A DNA stretch of 64,000 nt from Capitulum mitella (taxonomy: Eukaryota > Arthropoda > Thecostraca > Pollicipedomorpha > Pollicipedidae), in assembly GCA_030062745.1 (NCBI GenBank), contig CP099839.1, positions 15,050,044-15,114,043 of the forward strand, given 5' to 3'. Below the pieces are notes generated by a model. The model saw nothing but the letters and a program-made list of their open reading frames with translations, was not told where the DNA came from and made no database searches. Below, one piece after another: positions 49,301 to 60,252 of the stretch. Position 1 is the first letter of the stretch; every line of letters starts with the position of its first letter. A program made the translations under genes and the position numbers.

Positions 49301-52300
49301 ACCAGGCTTAAATGACTCATAGACTTATTTTGCGTCTACAACCGTGAAACTTTATGATCTGTAGTTTCTCAAACAAAATGTGTTGCCATTTTCGCGAATT
49401 TCGGGGCAGTGGCCTGAACTGGAAGGCCACCGGCTGACCCTTAATCTTAAAACCAAGCACCACTGGCTTGCCGTCATGGCGAACAACGCGCTCGTTTTTG
49501 CTTTGCGGTTCGAGCTTACCAAGGAGCGAAACGGAGAGGGGGCCCCACCTACCAACCCCGTCGCCTGAAACGCTAGTAAAAAAAGCTTACGTCTGGCAAG
49601 GTTTAATTGGCACATTCCCTTCTTCTCCTGCTGCGTCAACGCCGTATTAATATAGGAGCCACCTCACACCACCCTGGCCTTCATGGCGCAGCAGGTAGCG
49701 AGTGAGTCTCATAATCTCAGGTCGTGAGATCGATCCTCACTTGGTGCACGGTTTTGAGCCGCCAGAACCGTACCTTAAGTGGAGCAGAACTCACGGCCCA
49801 AACGTTCATTCGCTTCAGCTCGCCTGCTGAATGTCGTTGACCTCCTGACCGGGCTACACGCCGACCTCGAAAATCCAGCCAATGGCCCACCGCTTGGCCA
49901 TTGACTGACACAGTTCGGCGGTGATTGCGTCAGTCGCCACTGCCTCGTACGCAGCCAGCTTTGGAGACTATTCGTTCTCGTGACAGACAAACGAGGAACC
50001 TTCAATCCCCTAACCCGTAATACTTCACAGTTGACAGTTGACAGTAGACAGTTGACACAGTTCGATGGTGCAGGCGTCAGTCGCCATCGCCCGGTAGGCG
50101 GTCCGCTTTTGGACTATTCGTTCTCAAGGACAAATGGGAAACCTCCCAGGCCGTCATCAGATGTGCAAGAGCGCACCACTCCCACACAATGCACGGCGAG
50201 CTCACGTCGGACGTAAGGCTTCTCACCTCCGCGCCCTACGCGAGCGGGGTGGGGGAAGTGATTGCAACACCCCCCAACTCGTTTCGTTCGTAAAAGCGAC
50301 AAAGTGGCAGAAAAACAAACCTGCAGCTCGTCACTGTCTGATTTCAATGCAATCTGACTTCATTCCCTCAGGTCAACTCGTGACCTCTCAGGTCACAGGG
50401 AAGGAGAATATTATGCCCTTTGGGGTCTTCGCCTTGACCGTAGTATTTCTGCGCCTTGCTTTTGTAGCCATGTGATTTTGAAACTGACCAAACATTGTAT
50501 TCACTGATAGCTTTTGTTTGTCCCAGTTAAGGTCATGTCACGGAGAGGTTAAATGGCATTATCATCTTGACAATGTTACTAGCAAAACCGTTTTGTTGCC
50601 AAAGAAGTGTTCTAGTTACCCAAAGGGTGAAAACATGCAGTTGTCGTTATTCAAATCAGCACCTCGAACTCAAGACCAGTTAAAATGCATTTTGAGAAAA
50701 AATCGAGTCAGTGACCGCACTTTACGCTGAAAGGCCATTATCACCATCAAGCCAGGAACGGTGTCCAAAATACGCCAGAGCAATCAAAGCAAAAAAATTG
50801 ACCTGTCTCGCCAAACTTCTGAGAAGGGAATGGCAGCTATGGTAAATTGTACGTTCTTAACGGAGGTCGTTCACCGACAGTCTCGGAAACCTCATGGGGG
50901 AGGGGGATGGACGCCCCTTCCCTCGTCCAGCAAATTAATTTACAGATTCCCCTGATGTCCTGTTGCATTACCATCTTATTAATCAGCAACCAGTTCGCTC
51001 TCCGCCCACGCCTCGATGGCGCAGTAGGTAGCGCGTGAGTCTCATAATCTCAAGGTCGTGAGTTCGATCCTCACTCGGGGCACGATTTTAAACTGCCAGA
51101 ACTGTGCACCTGGGCAGAACTCACGACCCAAGTGGAACAGACCTCACGATCCAAGCGTACGGTCGCTCCAACTCACCTGCTTCATGCCCTTGACCTGGCC
51201 GAGCTGCGCGCCAGTCTCGAAAGTCCAGCCGATGGCCCACCGCTTGGTGTTGCCCTGACACAGTTCGGTCGTGATGGCGTCCGTCGCTCCTGCCTCATAA
51301 GCTGCCCGCTTCAGAGGCCGAACACTGGACTTGTGACCAAGCATTGTCGTAAACACCCTGAAGGCAGATAATGACGGTCTGCTTTCAGGACTCACAAAAG
51401 ATTTACATCACTTCACCCTAGTCTTTGATTTTGCGGACCCGCAAAATCAAGCGGTTTTGATACTCGGGAACATTTTTTCTCTCTATGAATCCTTCTCTGT
51501 CTATATTTCCAACTTGTCCGTCTTCAGTACCACATTCAACGGCAAAGAGCACCACACCTACAGCGTAAGCCTGCGAAGGTGCGATCCAATGTTGGACCTC
51601 GCCTTTGCTCAGTTTTGGCAAAGGCAGCACTTCAACACCCGGAGCGCCGACAACATGAACCAGCGCGCGTGTGCGTGTGCGTGTGCGTGTGCGTGTGCGT
51701 GTGCGCGTGTATGTGCAGAGGGATCAGTGCCGCTGCTCGCTGGCCACAGTCGTGCCCCGTACCGGCAGCGGTCGGTCAGACGGGCGCTCTCACTGATCAG
51801 GCGGCCGACGAAGGCGCGCTCCCCGCCCGGACACGACACCTCGTCCAGCAGGCCTGTGGCGGCGGCCGGCGGCGGCGGACGGCGCGCGCGCGCCTCGCCC
51901 CCCGCCTCCGGACTCTCCGAGTCGAAGAACGGGGGGTTGCAGAGCGTGAAGTGGGCCCGGCCGGCCGTCTCAAGCGGCCCGGTCAGCAGAGTCGAGTCCG
52001 CCTCCAGCACTGGAACACAGCGCGGATGGCACGGCTCTACTATCGGAGGTCCAATACTTCACAGGATGAGGGGCCGTGATGTAGTGATATGGCGATGTCA
52101 AGGGCTAAGGTCAATAGTGAAGAAAGCGACGCAAATTAACATAAATAGTGAGACATATAAGAACGGAAACATCGACGTCACGCAACGACATAGTAATGGC
52201 GATGTGAACACTCCCAACGTTAATGCATTGCTGAGACAATCATAACAGAACAGACATATCACGAAGTAGTAGCTCTTGAGTCAGAATGAGCACGCTACGA

Positions 52301-54608
52301 ATCACAACAGGAGTAGGCAAACCGGGCTGGCACGGGTCGGCCGCCGATCCCACTGACCCTGGACCAGGTGCTGCAGCTGGTTCTTCTCGACGTTGCGTCG
52401 GGCGGCCGCCAGCGAGTCCGGGTCCCGCTCGGTGGCCACCATCTTCCAGCCGCGGCGGGCGCCCAGCAGGGCGTACACAGCGCACGGGCCCGTGCCTGCC
52501 GAGAACGGGCCGGCCGTCAGGGGCCACGTCACCGCTAACGGCCGACACTGCCTCTGTTCAGACAGCGTCACCAGTGGTCACCGGACCGAGTGTAGCCGCC
52601 CTCATACATGGCTCCCGGACACTTTTCGGGACCCACACCTGGAGACGGCCGTGTAGGACGGCCACAGCTAATGTGCGCCCCGGCCAAGGCCGTGCCAACC
52701 GTACAGCGTTAAGAACAGCACCGACGGTCGGCTCGCAGGCGTACAGAACAAACACCAGGTAGTCAGCTCAGAGGCGCATAGAACACACCCACACGGTCCG
52801 GTAAGAGAAGAACGGAACATGCACAGATGGTCTGGTCCGAGGCAAACAAAACACGCACAGACTGTCTGGTCAAAGGCAAACAGAACACACCCATATGGCC
52901 AGGTCAGAGGCGAACAGACCAGGCCAATACACCCCGGTCAGGTGCAAACAGAACACGCCTGGACTGTCTGGTCAGAGATGTACAGAGCAAGCACGGGTAG
53001 TGGGGTCAGAAGCCGCACAGACGTAAATATAAACCAGAGCCATTTTCACGCATAACATACCGACATCAACGCCGACAATCGTCTCTCCTTCAGGTAACTT
53101 CAGTGACTGCAAGATGTCCTCCAGCCAAAGGATGTAGTTGAGGCGGTTAGGTAGCGTCGGTACCAATTTGTCAGCAGGGATGTCTACATCCAGCTGGAAG
53201 TCCTTGTGAAGAAGGGTCGTTGTCAGCACTCGAAGTGCATCAGGATCCTTGAAGTTGTACCTGGTCTTGCCAGATAAGTCCTGGGAACATGGGTCACATT
53301 ATCATGAATGCTGCCTTACAGCTGCATCATGCGTCTGGGCGTGGAATTCCCGACAAACAGCGCCAAAACTAGTGACAGATATCACTGATGACCACTGGGT
53401 ACCAGCACTAATCACCATTGATTCAGCGGCCATTCCAAGCTCTTGGAAATTGGGAATCTTAGAAAGCAGGTGACAACACAATCGGTAGGTGTTTTTGTAG
53501 ACTACAGGTATCCTCATACATGGCCCTCAGACATTTTTTGAGGCCCACACCTGGAGACGGCCATGTAGACGACCACAGTTAATTTGCACCTGGACCAAAG
53601 CCATGTCAACTGTACGGCATCCAGAATAGCGTCGACGGTCAGCCAACGGGCATACAGAACAACCACACAGGTGGTCAGGTCAGACATACAACACCGACAG
53701 TCAACTCGGAGGAGTATAGCACATGTGACAGACTGGGGGAGCAAAGAACACATCAGGCCCGCATAGCTGATTTTGGAGGGTACAGGGTGGCATACTCCGA
53801 GGCATATAATACAGTCACAGATGGTGCCTCACACAAAGATGACCTGTACAAGGACAGATGGATAACCCAAAAACTCCATTCTGTGCATAGACAGCAAGGT
53901 CAGACTTGGAGGAGTAGCACAGATACTTTAGGAGAATTGCAGCCATACCAAAGTTTTCTTTACTTTCTATTTTTTGATGAGAGGCTCTGGGAAACACAAT
54001 ACAGAATTGTAGCTTTCATGCATAACATGTCTACAATATGCCAACAGAAAGTTAGTCATGTCATGAGCAGGATTGGAAATTTGGTTTTTACTCTTGGTGT
54101 CCAAGTATGGTTTAAGTTGGCATTTTTCATGTAAGTTAGTCATGACATCATACCTGCTTCTTACTGAATAGAGACAGAATCATCGCTTACCAAGTTAGGA
54201 ACTTGTCAACATTATTATAATGGAGTTTTTTGATAGACACAAGACCAAACTTTTGGAGTATAACATGTTTTTCGGACATGTTTTCTGGCGTTCTTTAACA
54301 CCAAAAAAATAGCAACCTTTCCAACCTTGGTCATGAGTGCATACAAAATTCACAAGGCTGGCAGGGCCAGTGAACCAGACAGCAGCTTCAATTGTAAACA
54401 TGCAAGGCATACAAAGCACATGCTTGGACAAACTTAAGAGACTGATACACTACAGTGACCCCAGGTGTGAGTACAACAAAACCTGGATCTGGCAGATACT
54501 CACAGTAGTCATAAACTTCCTGATATCAGGATAGTCAATGGCCAAAGCCTTGAAGTCTGGTGGGTTTTTGTATATGTTGTGAGGATGCATGAATGCATTC
54601 AGAGTCAT
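34301..54608 (-). CDS. METTL16: METTL16-type RNA N6-adenosine methyltransferase
   Basis: Uses S-adenosylmethionine to methylate U6 snRNA and, in animals studied, SAM-synthetase transcripts. Minus-strand exons: 54504-54608, 53061-53280, 52358-52495, 51763-52009, 51195-51357, 35674-35784, 34301-35059. All borders are GT-AG and phases agree, giving 580 residues (human METTL16 is 562). It starts MTLNAFMHPHNIYKNPPDF. The N-terminal RNA-binding part has YNFKDPDALRVL and DIPADKLVPTLPNRLNYI. The SAM site reads VDVGTGPCAVY across the exon 2/3 joint, and the catalytic NPPF is at about residues 179-182 (CNPPFF). A conserved ELCQGNTKRWAIGW segment follows. The last exon has the acidic, Ser-rich linker and the C-terminal vertebrate-conserved-region-like part (FEDTWTH, then a hydrophobic helix ending FLKNKMRRRIAV). 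That last helix occurs again as LSHLRNKMRRKISL at the very end. Intron 5 is 15.4 kb and carries a tRNA-Met array on the opposite strand. ksr converges on it and DNAJC21 diverges from it. Confidence 0.94.
35785..38120. other. METTL16 intron 5, proximal part, no gene seen
   Basis: No exon or RNA gene recognised. It contains a run of 12 G at 36949-36960 and, at about 37,115-37,200, a GGGTTAACCC..GGGGG..CGCCCCC stretch similar to pieces of the tRNA repeat units further on. Confidence 0.45.
39356..39428 (+). tRNA. tRNA-Met(CAT), array member 1
   Basis: A complete 73-base cloverleaf: GCCTCGA/TCGGGGC acceptor stem, D arm GCGC/GCGC, anticodon loop CTCATAA and T arm GTGAG/CTCAC. It is identical in its core to the members at 44989, 47400 and 51010. 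It is antisense inside METTL16 intron 5. Confidence 0.93.
39500..39900 (+). repeat. 48-bp minisatellite immediately after tRNA-Met member 1
   Basis: About eight units of 48 bp (CCCTCGAAAGTACAGCCAAT..) with little divergence. The duplicate locus after the tRNA at 42613 has a single unit, so the array expanded after the 3.26-kb duplication, or collapsed in the other copy. Open frames on both strands (150-214 codons) follow from the multiple-of-three period and have no family resemblance. Confidence 0.88.
40897..40969 (+). pseudogene. tRNA-Met-derived sequence with CAC anticodon, array member 2
   Basis: It aligns over all 73 bases with the intact genes but has anticodon loop CTCACAA (CAC instead of CAT), GATAGGGCAG in place of GATGGCGCAG, and GGTGCG at the 3' end, which breaks the acceptor stem. 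Probably a tRNA pseudogene; a valine-type anticodon is the alternative reading. Confidence 0.75.
42613..42685 (+). pseudogene. tRNA-Met-derived sequence with CAC anticodon, array member 3
   Basis: Paralogue of member 1 by the 3,257-bp duplication. It has GCCTTGA with GGGACA (one acceptor mismatch), GCGCAACGGATAGCGC in the D arm and CTCACAA in the anticodon loop. The fold is still mostly possible, so it could be transcribed. Confidence 0.7.
43738..43810 (+). tRNA. tRNA-Met(CAT), array member 4
   Basis: A complete 73-base cloverleaf with CTCATAA; one difference from member 1 (GATAGCGCAG). Paralogue of member 2, yet intact. Confidence 0.9.
44989..45061 (+). tRNA. tRNA-Met(CAT), array member 5
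   Basis: A complete 73-base elongator-type tRNA-Met sequence, same as member 1. The flanking 'CGGTTTTGAGCTGCCAGAACC' downstream is shared with the other array members. Confidence 0.93.
47400..47472 (+). tRNA. tRNA-Met(CAT), array member 6
   Basis: A complete 73-base cloverleaf with CTCATAA anticodon loop, same as member 1, followed by the shared downstream unit. Confidence 0.93.
49677..49748 (+). pseudogene. tRNA-Met(CAT) relic, array member 7
   Basis: 72 bases; one base lost after the anticodon arm (CTCAGGTCG). Changes in the acceptor strands (GCCTTCA with TTGGTGC) and the T loop (AGATCGATC) spoil pairing. The anticodon is still CAT. Confidence 0.75.
51010..51082 (+). tRNA. tRNA-Met(CAT), array member 8
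   Basis: A complete 73-base cloverleaf, same as member 1. It is only about 110 bp from METTL16 exon 51195-51357, and is the last member of the array. Confidence 0.93.
51664..51714 (+). repeat. GTGTGC microsatellite in METTL16 intron 4
   Basis: Tandem GCGTGT units. Read on the minus strand it extends an open frame from exon 51763-52009 into a histidine-alanine run, but that exon ends at the GTACGG donor at 51761-51762, after which exon 51195-51357 continues the conserved sequence. Confidence 0.85.
52815..53000 (+). repeat. Diverged tandem repeats in METTL16 intron 2
   Basis: About five imperfect units of 30-40 bp built on 'AGGCAAACAGAACACGC..ACTGTCTGGTC', close to the exon 53061-53280 donor side. 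Confidence 0.65.
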
Positions 54609-55900
54609 CTTGCTGTGTTTAGGCCAACGAGTTGAAATTAAAAAGTATATCTGTTTAAATCACATGTGTTGGCTGTTACTACCAAACTTGCCTGTAAACA
54701 AGAAAGCACTGTTTCATCATTCAATCTTTGCTGTCAGTAAAAGTTACATACAGTAAGCCAACAAAGGCACATGCCACCTAAATGTCACACAGGATGAAGA
54801 ACAATTGGCATTCAACCCTGACAGTTATATAATGAACAAAATAATCAACACAAAATACAATAAATATAGTAGGGTGACCAAATTTATGCACTGAGGTATC
54901 AGGGATAAAGAGCAGCTCATGTAATTTGGCATTTCTAGGCCAGCTATGGAAACTGACATACCTCTGTCACTACATCCCTCATACCTCATCCTCAGTCAAT
55001 GAATCTGGCTACTGTGACAAACAGGAATGGTAAAAACTTTGGCTGCAAGGTCAGTTATCCCCATAACAATTGAAATATTCCTTCATGATGCTGTGTGGAA
55101 AAACAATGCACAGAAGTAGTTTTGGCTACCCTAACCTTGGAGATGTTATATGGTGTATAAATCACAACAGACCCAACAAACTAAACATCTCATTAAACAG
55201 CATATATTTGCAAATATATGTTCAATTCTTAGCATATGTTTGGATTTAAGACAGTGTTACCAGCCAATTTCTAACAGACTATGCCTCAAAAAGTTGGAAT
55301 TTTAAATCTAGGGAGTTTTGAAGACACTGCCTGAAAATTCTCATGTCATATTCAAACAAGTCCTTTTTTAACTACTGCTGACATCATGCATGGCTGCAGA
55401 TCAGTTGCAGTTAGCAGTCAGTTGTTTTGCATTGCATCAATGGATGACTCCAGAATGGTTTTTTTCATTAGTTGCATCTGTTGTCATCTTCAACATTTGT
55501 TAGAGAAATCAGGGCTGTTTTGAAATGGGAAAAATTTGGCATTTCCTTGGCTGTGCAGAACATTCCAACTTAACTCTTATTTTCTGGCTAAAAATGCTAA
55601 GAAAGTAAACAAGATAGTAACCTAACATGTTGTCTACTCTAATCTAATCTAAACCCATCTAATCAAATCTATCCCAACCATCAAGATCCCTCACTCTGTT
55701 GTCATCAATTTCTTTGCAGTACATCTAGGCATCTGTATATCAAACTCAGTGTAATGCAGATATTTGATGAGTTTTGGTCACATCATGTTTCTGTATGGTG
55801 CAATGCAATTAGGTCTTCTTTGAAAACAACAGTTAGAATGTCATGGGATTCTCATGTAGAGTACAAGTGTGCTTTTTATAACATATATTGCACTCTATAT
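53800..55900. other. CpG-depleted 5' body of METTL16
   Basis: AT-rich and almost without CG, unlike the rest of the METTL16 gene. It covers METTL16 exon 1 and its 5' flank. No other gene seen. Confidence 0.6.
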
Positions 55901-55917
55901 GCACTATATAGATGTAT

Positions 55918-55944
55918 AATATATATATGCACATATATGTATAT

Positions 55945-55989
<45 letters not shown>
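55918..55989. repeat. TA microsatellite
   Basis: (TA)n with scattered GC, about 70 bp. It lies between METTL16 and DNAJC21. Confidence 0.9.
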
Positions 55990-55990
<1 letters not shown>

Positions 55991-56134
55991 CACATGTATA
56001 TACATAATAGAAGTGATCTGCAAGGGAGGTGTACTGTAATATACTGCAATTTCCTTTCACCCTTACCAGTCCATACTTGACATTCGGCCACCTGTCAGGC
56101 AACAGGGGACAGATATCAAACCTCGGCAATCCTT

Positions 56135-56395
56135 AAGCCAAAACAAGCACACGGATGAAATATAGGCGGCAAAAGGAGACGTCAGCTGTTGCAAAAAACA
56201 ACATTGGAGCTCAGGTGAGATACCTACTATTTTTGGTAGGTTAGGTTAGGTAGGTAAGGCTAGGTTAGGTTAGGTTAGCAATAGTAGGTGATCCAACCTG
56301 GAGCTCCAGTGCATAATGTTGTTGTTTCTCGCAACAGCTGACGTTTCCTTTTGCCACGCGCGCCGTATATGTGTCATCCAGTGTGCTTGGTTTAT
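56135..56395. repeat. Large inverted repeat with a TTAGG-like loop
   Basis: Left arm about 56135-56232 and right arm about 56283-56395 are reverse complements with small indels: GGCAAAAGG..ACGTCAGCTGTTGC..GGAGCTC..CCTACTAT is mirrored on the right. The loop at 56238-56280 is made of GGTTAGGTTAGG-type repeats. It sits between the METTL16 start (54,608) and the DNAJC21 start (60,253), in CpG-containing sequence that may include their promoters. It could be a fold-back transposon; no transposase is present. Confidence 0.75.
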
Positions 56396-57599
56396 GGCGC
56401 ACGCTTCTAAAGGATTACCTCAAACCTCCTGGCCAATTCTACACCAGATGCAAGAAGACCCCCTATAACAAACCAGGTGAAAGAGCGAGAGGTAGGGGAC
56501 AAGGCAGTAGTGCACTATCCAAGCACGTCCGACAAATTGGCAATCTGACCAAAACAACAAAAACGTACTCCGTAGCAATGCAGCAATTACAAAGGAGGAA
56601 GTCTCTGCTACCCGCACACTGTTGACGGGAGAACGTTTTGCACCATGCATAACGCGGGGGAAAATCGAATGTAGAATTTGATGGAGTTTCTTACACCACA
56701 AATGTACCCGTAGATAACTGACGTCAAGATGCTTGTAAATACCAAAACACTGTTAAAAGTCATGATCCTTTAATAAAGATTAGCCATGATTCTAAGATCC
56801 ATTTAGGGTTGAGGCCAAAAAGGGTTAAACAATAACAATATTTTATGCCTAAATTTTGAATATCACCAAGTGAAGGCCCCATTCGCTGTGTTATGAGATT
56901 AGTATTTAATGCACTTGAAAGCAGGGGTGATTTTGGAAAAGCTGACAAGAAATGAAACTGAAGAACCACAGTTTTGACTTTTTAAGTAATGTTGTAAAAT
57001 TTAACTGTTAACTCTCATCTTTTTCATGTGTGGTGTCATAGGTTCCGATGTTTAGAAGTGTAGTACGTCATTCGCCTACAAGCATAAGTGCATTTTGTCC
57101 CAAAATTTGCCATGGATTACACATGGTTGCGAAAGACACGCGGATGTGACAATTGGCTTCCACTAACGTGAGACGGCGCTCCTGCCAGACGACTGACTGA
57201 GGCCCGACGAAACGGAAGGCCTGAGTAAGACTGTGGACACATGAGTTGGAGAGGCGGTATGTCCTGACTCACAAACAAACAAACGGTGCTTTTGCTGTGC
57301 TTCGCAGTCTGTTGTAGTTAAGGTAGGTACCTGGTTCCAATACTTGGTTCTGCTCCGTGTTGGATACATGGTAATGTGAGTTGTTTGCGTGTTCTGACAG
57401 GTTTGTGTTGTACGTTTGCGCCTGGTCGTGCCTTTGTTTTTAATTCGGAATGGAGCCCTGGCCGCAGATAGCTTTGTTTTTAACCTGCAAACAAGAAACT
57501 GGCCGTACATGACGTTCTTACCAGGCAGTGAAAAACTGTATAAATGGCATAAAAATCATACAACAAACAATTCTAAGTTAAATACTTGTGGTTTGGTTG

Positions 57600-60240
57600 C
57601 TGCATGATACCATTCTGAGATGAAGAAAGTGAAAAGAATTGCCAAATATTATTGCCACTCCATCTGTTGCTGACCACTGGCCACTTTTCTGTTTGACTTC
57701 TGTTGTGATTTTATGGTAACAAAGTCAAAAAGGACAATTCCTGAAGTGAAGACATTTTGGGCCTAATGATTTCATCAGTATAACCTGACCTAATGAATAA
57801 TAAGTTAATAAACAAGATGACCTAACCTAACCATCATCAAATCTAACCTAACCTAACCTAACCTAACCCAACCTTACCTATTTAGTTTTACGACCTAGCC
57901 TCGGACAGAGCCAAGTCTTATCACATTGTTTATTGGCTTATGGCCTTTAGTATCCTATACCACACCTCTGGGGTGGGGTTGTGCCTTTGGAGCAACATTA
58001 CATCTTGTGAACAGCCATTTATCAGACTGCAACGTCTAGTATCATTTATTGATGACATCATCAAATGTTACACAGTACATAGCACATCCTTGGAGTGAAA
58101 GCAGTGTAAACAAGATGGCTACATCCATTTCAGTTGCATTTGCTTATTGTGAAATGTAATTGCATTTCCTTTGGAAACCATGCTGGTAGTGTCACCAGTC
58201 CTTGCCTTCATGGGAAAGTTTATGAGCTCTTCTGTATCATATGTACAGCAGAAGCAGTCTGTGAAAAGGTGAATAAATGTAGTATTGCCAAGGAACTTCA
58301 TGTACATGCTGGGAAATTGGCATAGTCTTGAAACAGTCACCCAGCTAAAAAAGAACACTTACCATATGTGGAGCTTATATTAAGACATAAACTGGGAAAT
58401 TCTGTTTGCCTGCAAATTTAGGTATGTCAGAACAGGAAGCAAGAACTTCCAAACAGCTGGCCATTGCTTTCCATTCCATTGGCCATTGCTGAGCACAGTA
58501 TCTTGAAGTGCCAGGGATCACACATGACATGTATTGCTGACCACCCCACAACCCTTCTCCAGGTTTGAGGGTGCATCATAACACCTTGAACTTGGATATG
58601 TTATGATAAGTGTGTCTTCAGTTGCTGCCAGTTCTGTGTTGTAATGTGGCCACTACTCTCCATTTACACTGGAAATTATTAGACAGAAATTAGTATATGA
58701 TAAATTAGTTAGCAGTTAGTCATAAATAAATTAATCTTAAACAGAAACTTATTTTGCCTTGTTTTCAGTTACCATGTTTCCTCAGACTAAATGAATCAGT
58801 TTCTATGAAGTGGTCTTCCCAACTTTGGAATCAGACATTGTCATTGGAGTCAATACCATTTCTGATTCCATATACAACTGTGTTGTTCAGTTCTGATCCT
58901 GATTCTTATCAATGGCATTGATTCTGACTGTGATTTTACCTGGACCAGAACCAGCTCTGGAGTTGATTGTGATTGCAAAGAAAGAGAGCACAAGTCTGGC
59001 TGTTACTGTCCTAATGTTGTATGTACTGAGCATCAAGGCATGGAGTGCAGATACCTCTTTATAATAAATCTTGACAAGAGTCTTGTTAAGGCCTTGTCAC
59101 AGGGCCATACTCTTAGTCAGTTTTTTCTCATTTTGTACTGAGTCCTTTAAAGACAGTTTTTGAAATAAATTGAGCCTCAGTGTGTTGAAATGGGTAGTAA
59201 TGGGATCAGAAACCATACTAAGCTGAGGTTGTTGTTGGGCCTAGATGCTACCATCCCAGTGTTCCTAGATATGGAGAAATTTCTCTCCAGATACCAAACC
59301 TGGATCTTATTGTATGCGCATTTCCATGGCAACACTCCTCGCGACCTCTTGACCCCGACCCTTTTGGTCTCATGTCAAATATAGGTGCCCATCTGGGACT
59401 CGATCCTGCTTCCTGCCTTGTGCTACACTCCATTGTCCGATTCATTATCTTTTTGACCATGGTGATGGCTTCTTTTAGAGAAATGGCCTAAATGACCAAG
59501 ACCTGGTTCACAGACAGTTTTAATGTGAAGGGTTATGTATGTACTCAGAGCTTTGAAAAGACCTGCTCCTTTTCTGTTTTGAGAGCTGCCATCATGGCCT
59601 GATGGATAACAAGCTGGACAACATGGTCTGGTGTGCAGCAGCCATTGGAGTCAAGTCCCTGAATGGACACTTCTATTTGGCTTGAAACCAAAAAGGCCAG
59701 CTGGCCTTGGTGCGGCCATGTCGTTGAGCCATACAACACCATAAAGATCCTCCAGTGCCATCTGGTTTGGCACTGAGGGCAAAATTACTTCATATTTAGG
59801 AACACCTGGGTTGCAGGATGAGGGTCCAGCAACAAGCTTCACCTAGCTTGGAGTCTGATACCAACACTAATCACTTCATCACCCTCAGGCTAAATTAAAA
59901 AAGGAAGATGGCATTTGTATGCTTCATACCATATGGCAATGAATGGATCATGTAATGAAATAACTTACACCCAGTTGTACAGATCATTAGGTAACCATTA
60001 ACTTTATGATGCTTGGTTGTACATGGTCTCATTTTAGCAGTCAAGCTGTGCACAGTGTAGCCAAGGCTTTGCTTATTCATTTTCCAATCCAGTATTACAC
60101 TAATGATTAAGAGATAAGCATTATGTCCAAAATACTTGTACAAATGCAGGTGCATAAAATAAATAGAAAGTGTTACATAATTTGTGGAAGACCTCTATGT
60201 AAACATGCATATAGTGAAACCAACAGGTGACATGTGAATC
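57600..60240. other. CpG-depleted 5' region of DNAJC21
   Basis: From 58,081 to 58,680 no CG is present in 600 bases. No coding exon is recognised before 60253, so this is probably 5' untranslated exon(s) and intron of DNAJC21. By contrast 56.1-57.5 kb contains CpGs and is the best place for a shared METTL16/DNAJC21 promoter. Confidence 0.6.
57821..57880. repeat. Interstitial AACCT (TTAGG) telomere-type repeats
   Basis: Imperfect (CCTAA)n/(AACCT)n, best at 57842-57872, in a non-telomeric position. TTAGG is the usual arthropod telomere unit. Confidence 0.75.
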
Positions 60241-60252
60241 CACAGGTGAAGT

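Larger units (their letters stand above)
44181..51180 (+). repeat. Diverged tandem units of the tRNA-Met array
   Basis: Spacings between tRNA starts are 2,411, 2,277 and 1,333 bp. Units share, in order: the tRNA; 'CCAGAACCGTACC'; 'CCAAACGTTCATTCACGTC'; 'CAGTTCGGTGGTGATTG'-like; 'CTCGTTCTCATGACAGACAAA'-like; 'GGTTAACTCTCGTCGGAC'-like; and a TGACCT/AGGTCA-rich tract. The array is therefore built of whole units, not of tRNA genes alone. The tracts at 46,200-47,300 and 48,550-49,350 look like additional insertions without recognisable genes. Confidence 0.7.

Noticed and set aside
51425..51450. Perfect 12-bp inverted repeat (TTGATTTTGCGG) with a 2-base loop
   Set aside because: Short, intronic and without a recognisable RNA family; a terminator reading is not meaningful in this genome.
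51609..51762. Extension of the METTL16 exon into a His-Ala run
   Set aside because: The conserved sequence resumes at 51357 after a GT donor at 51761-51762; the run is the intronic GTGTGC microsatellite.
56371..56625. Plus-strand frame of 84 codons, basic and Gly-rich
   Set aside because: It starts inside the inverted-repeat arm and matches nothing I recognise.
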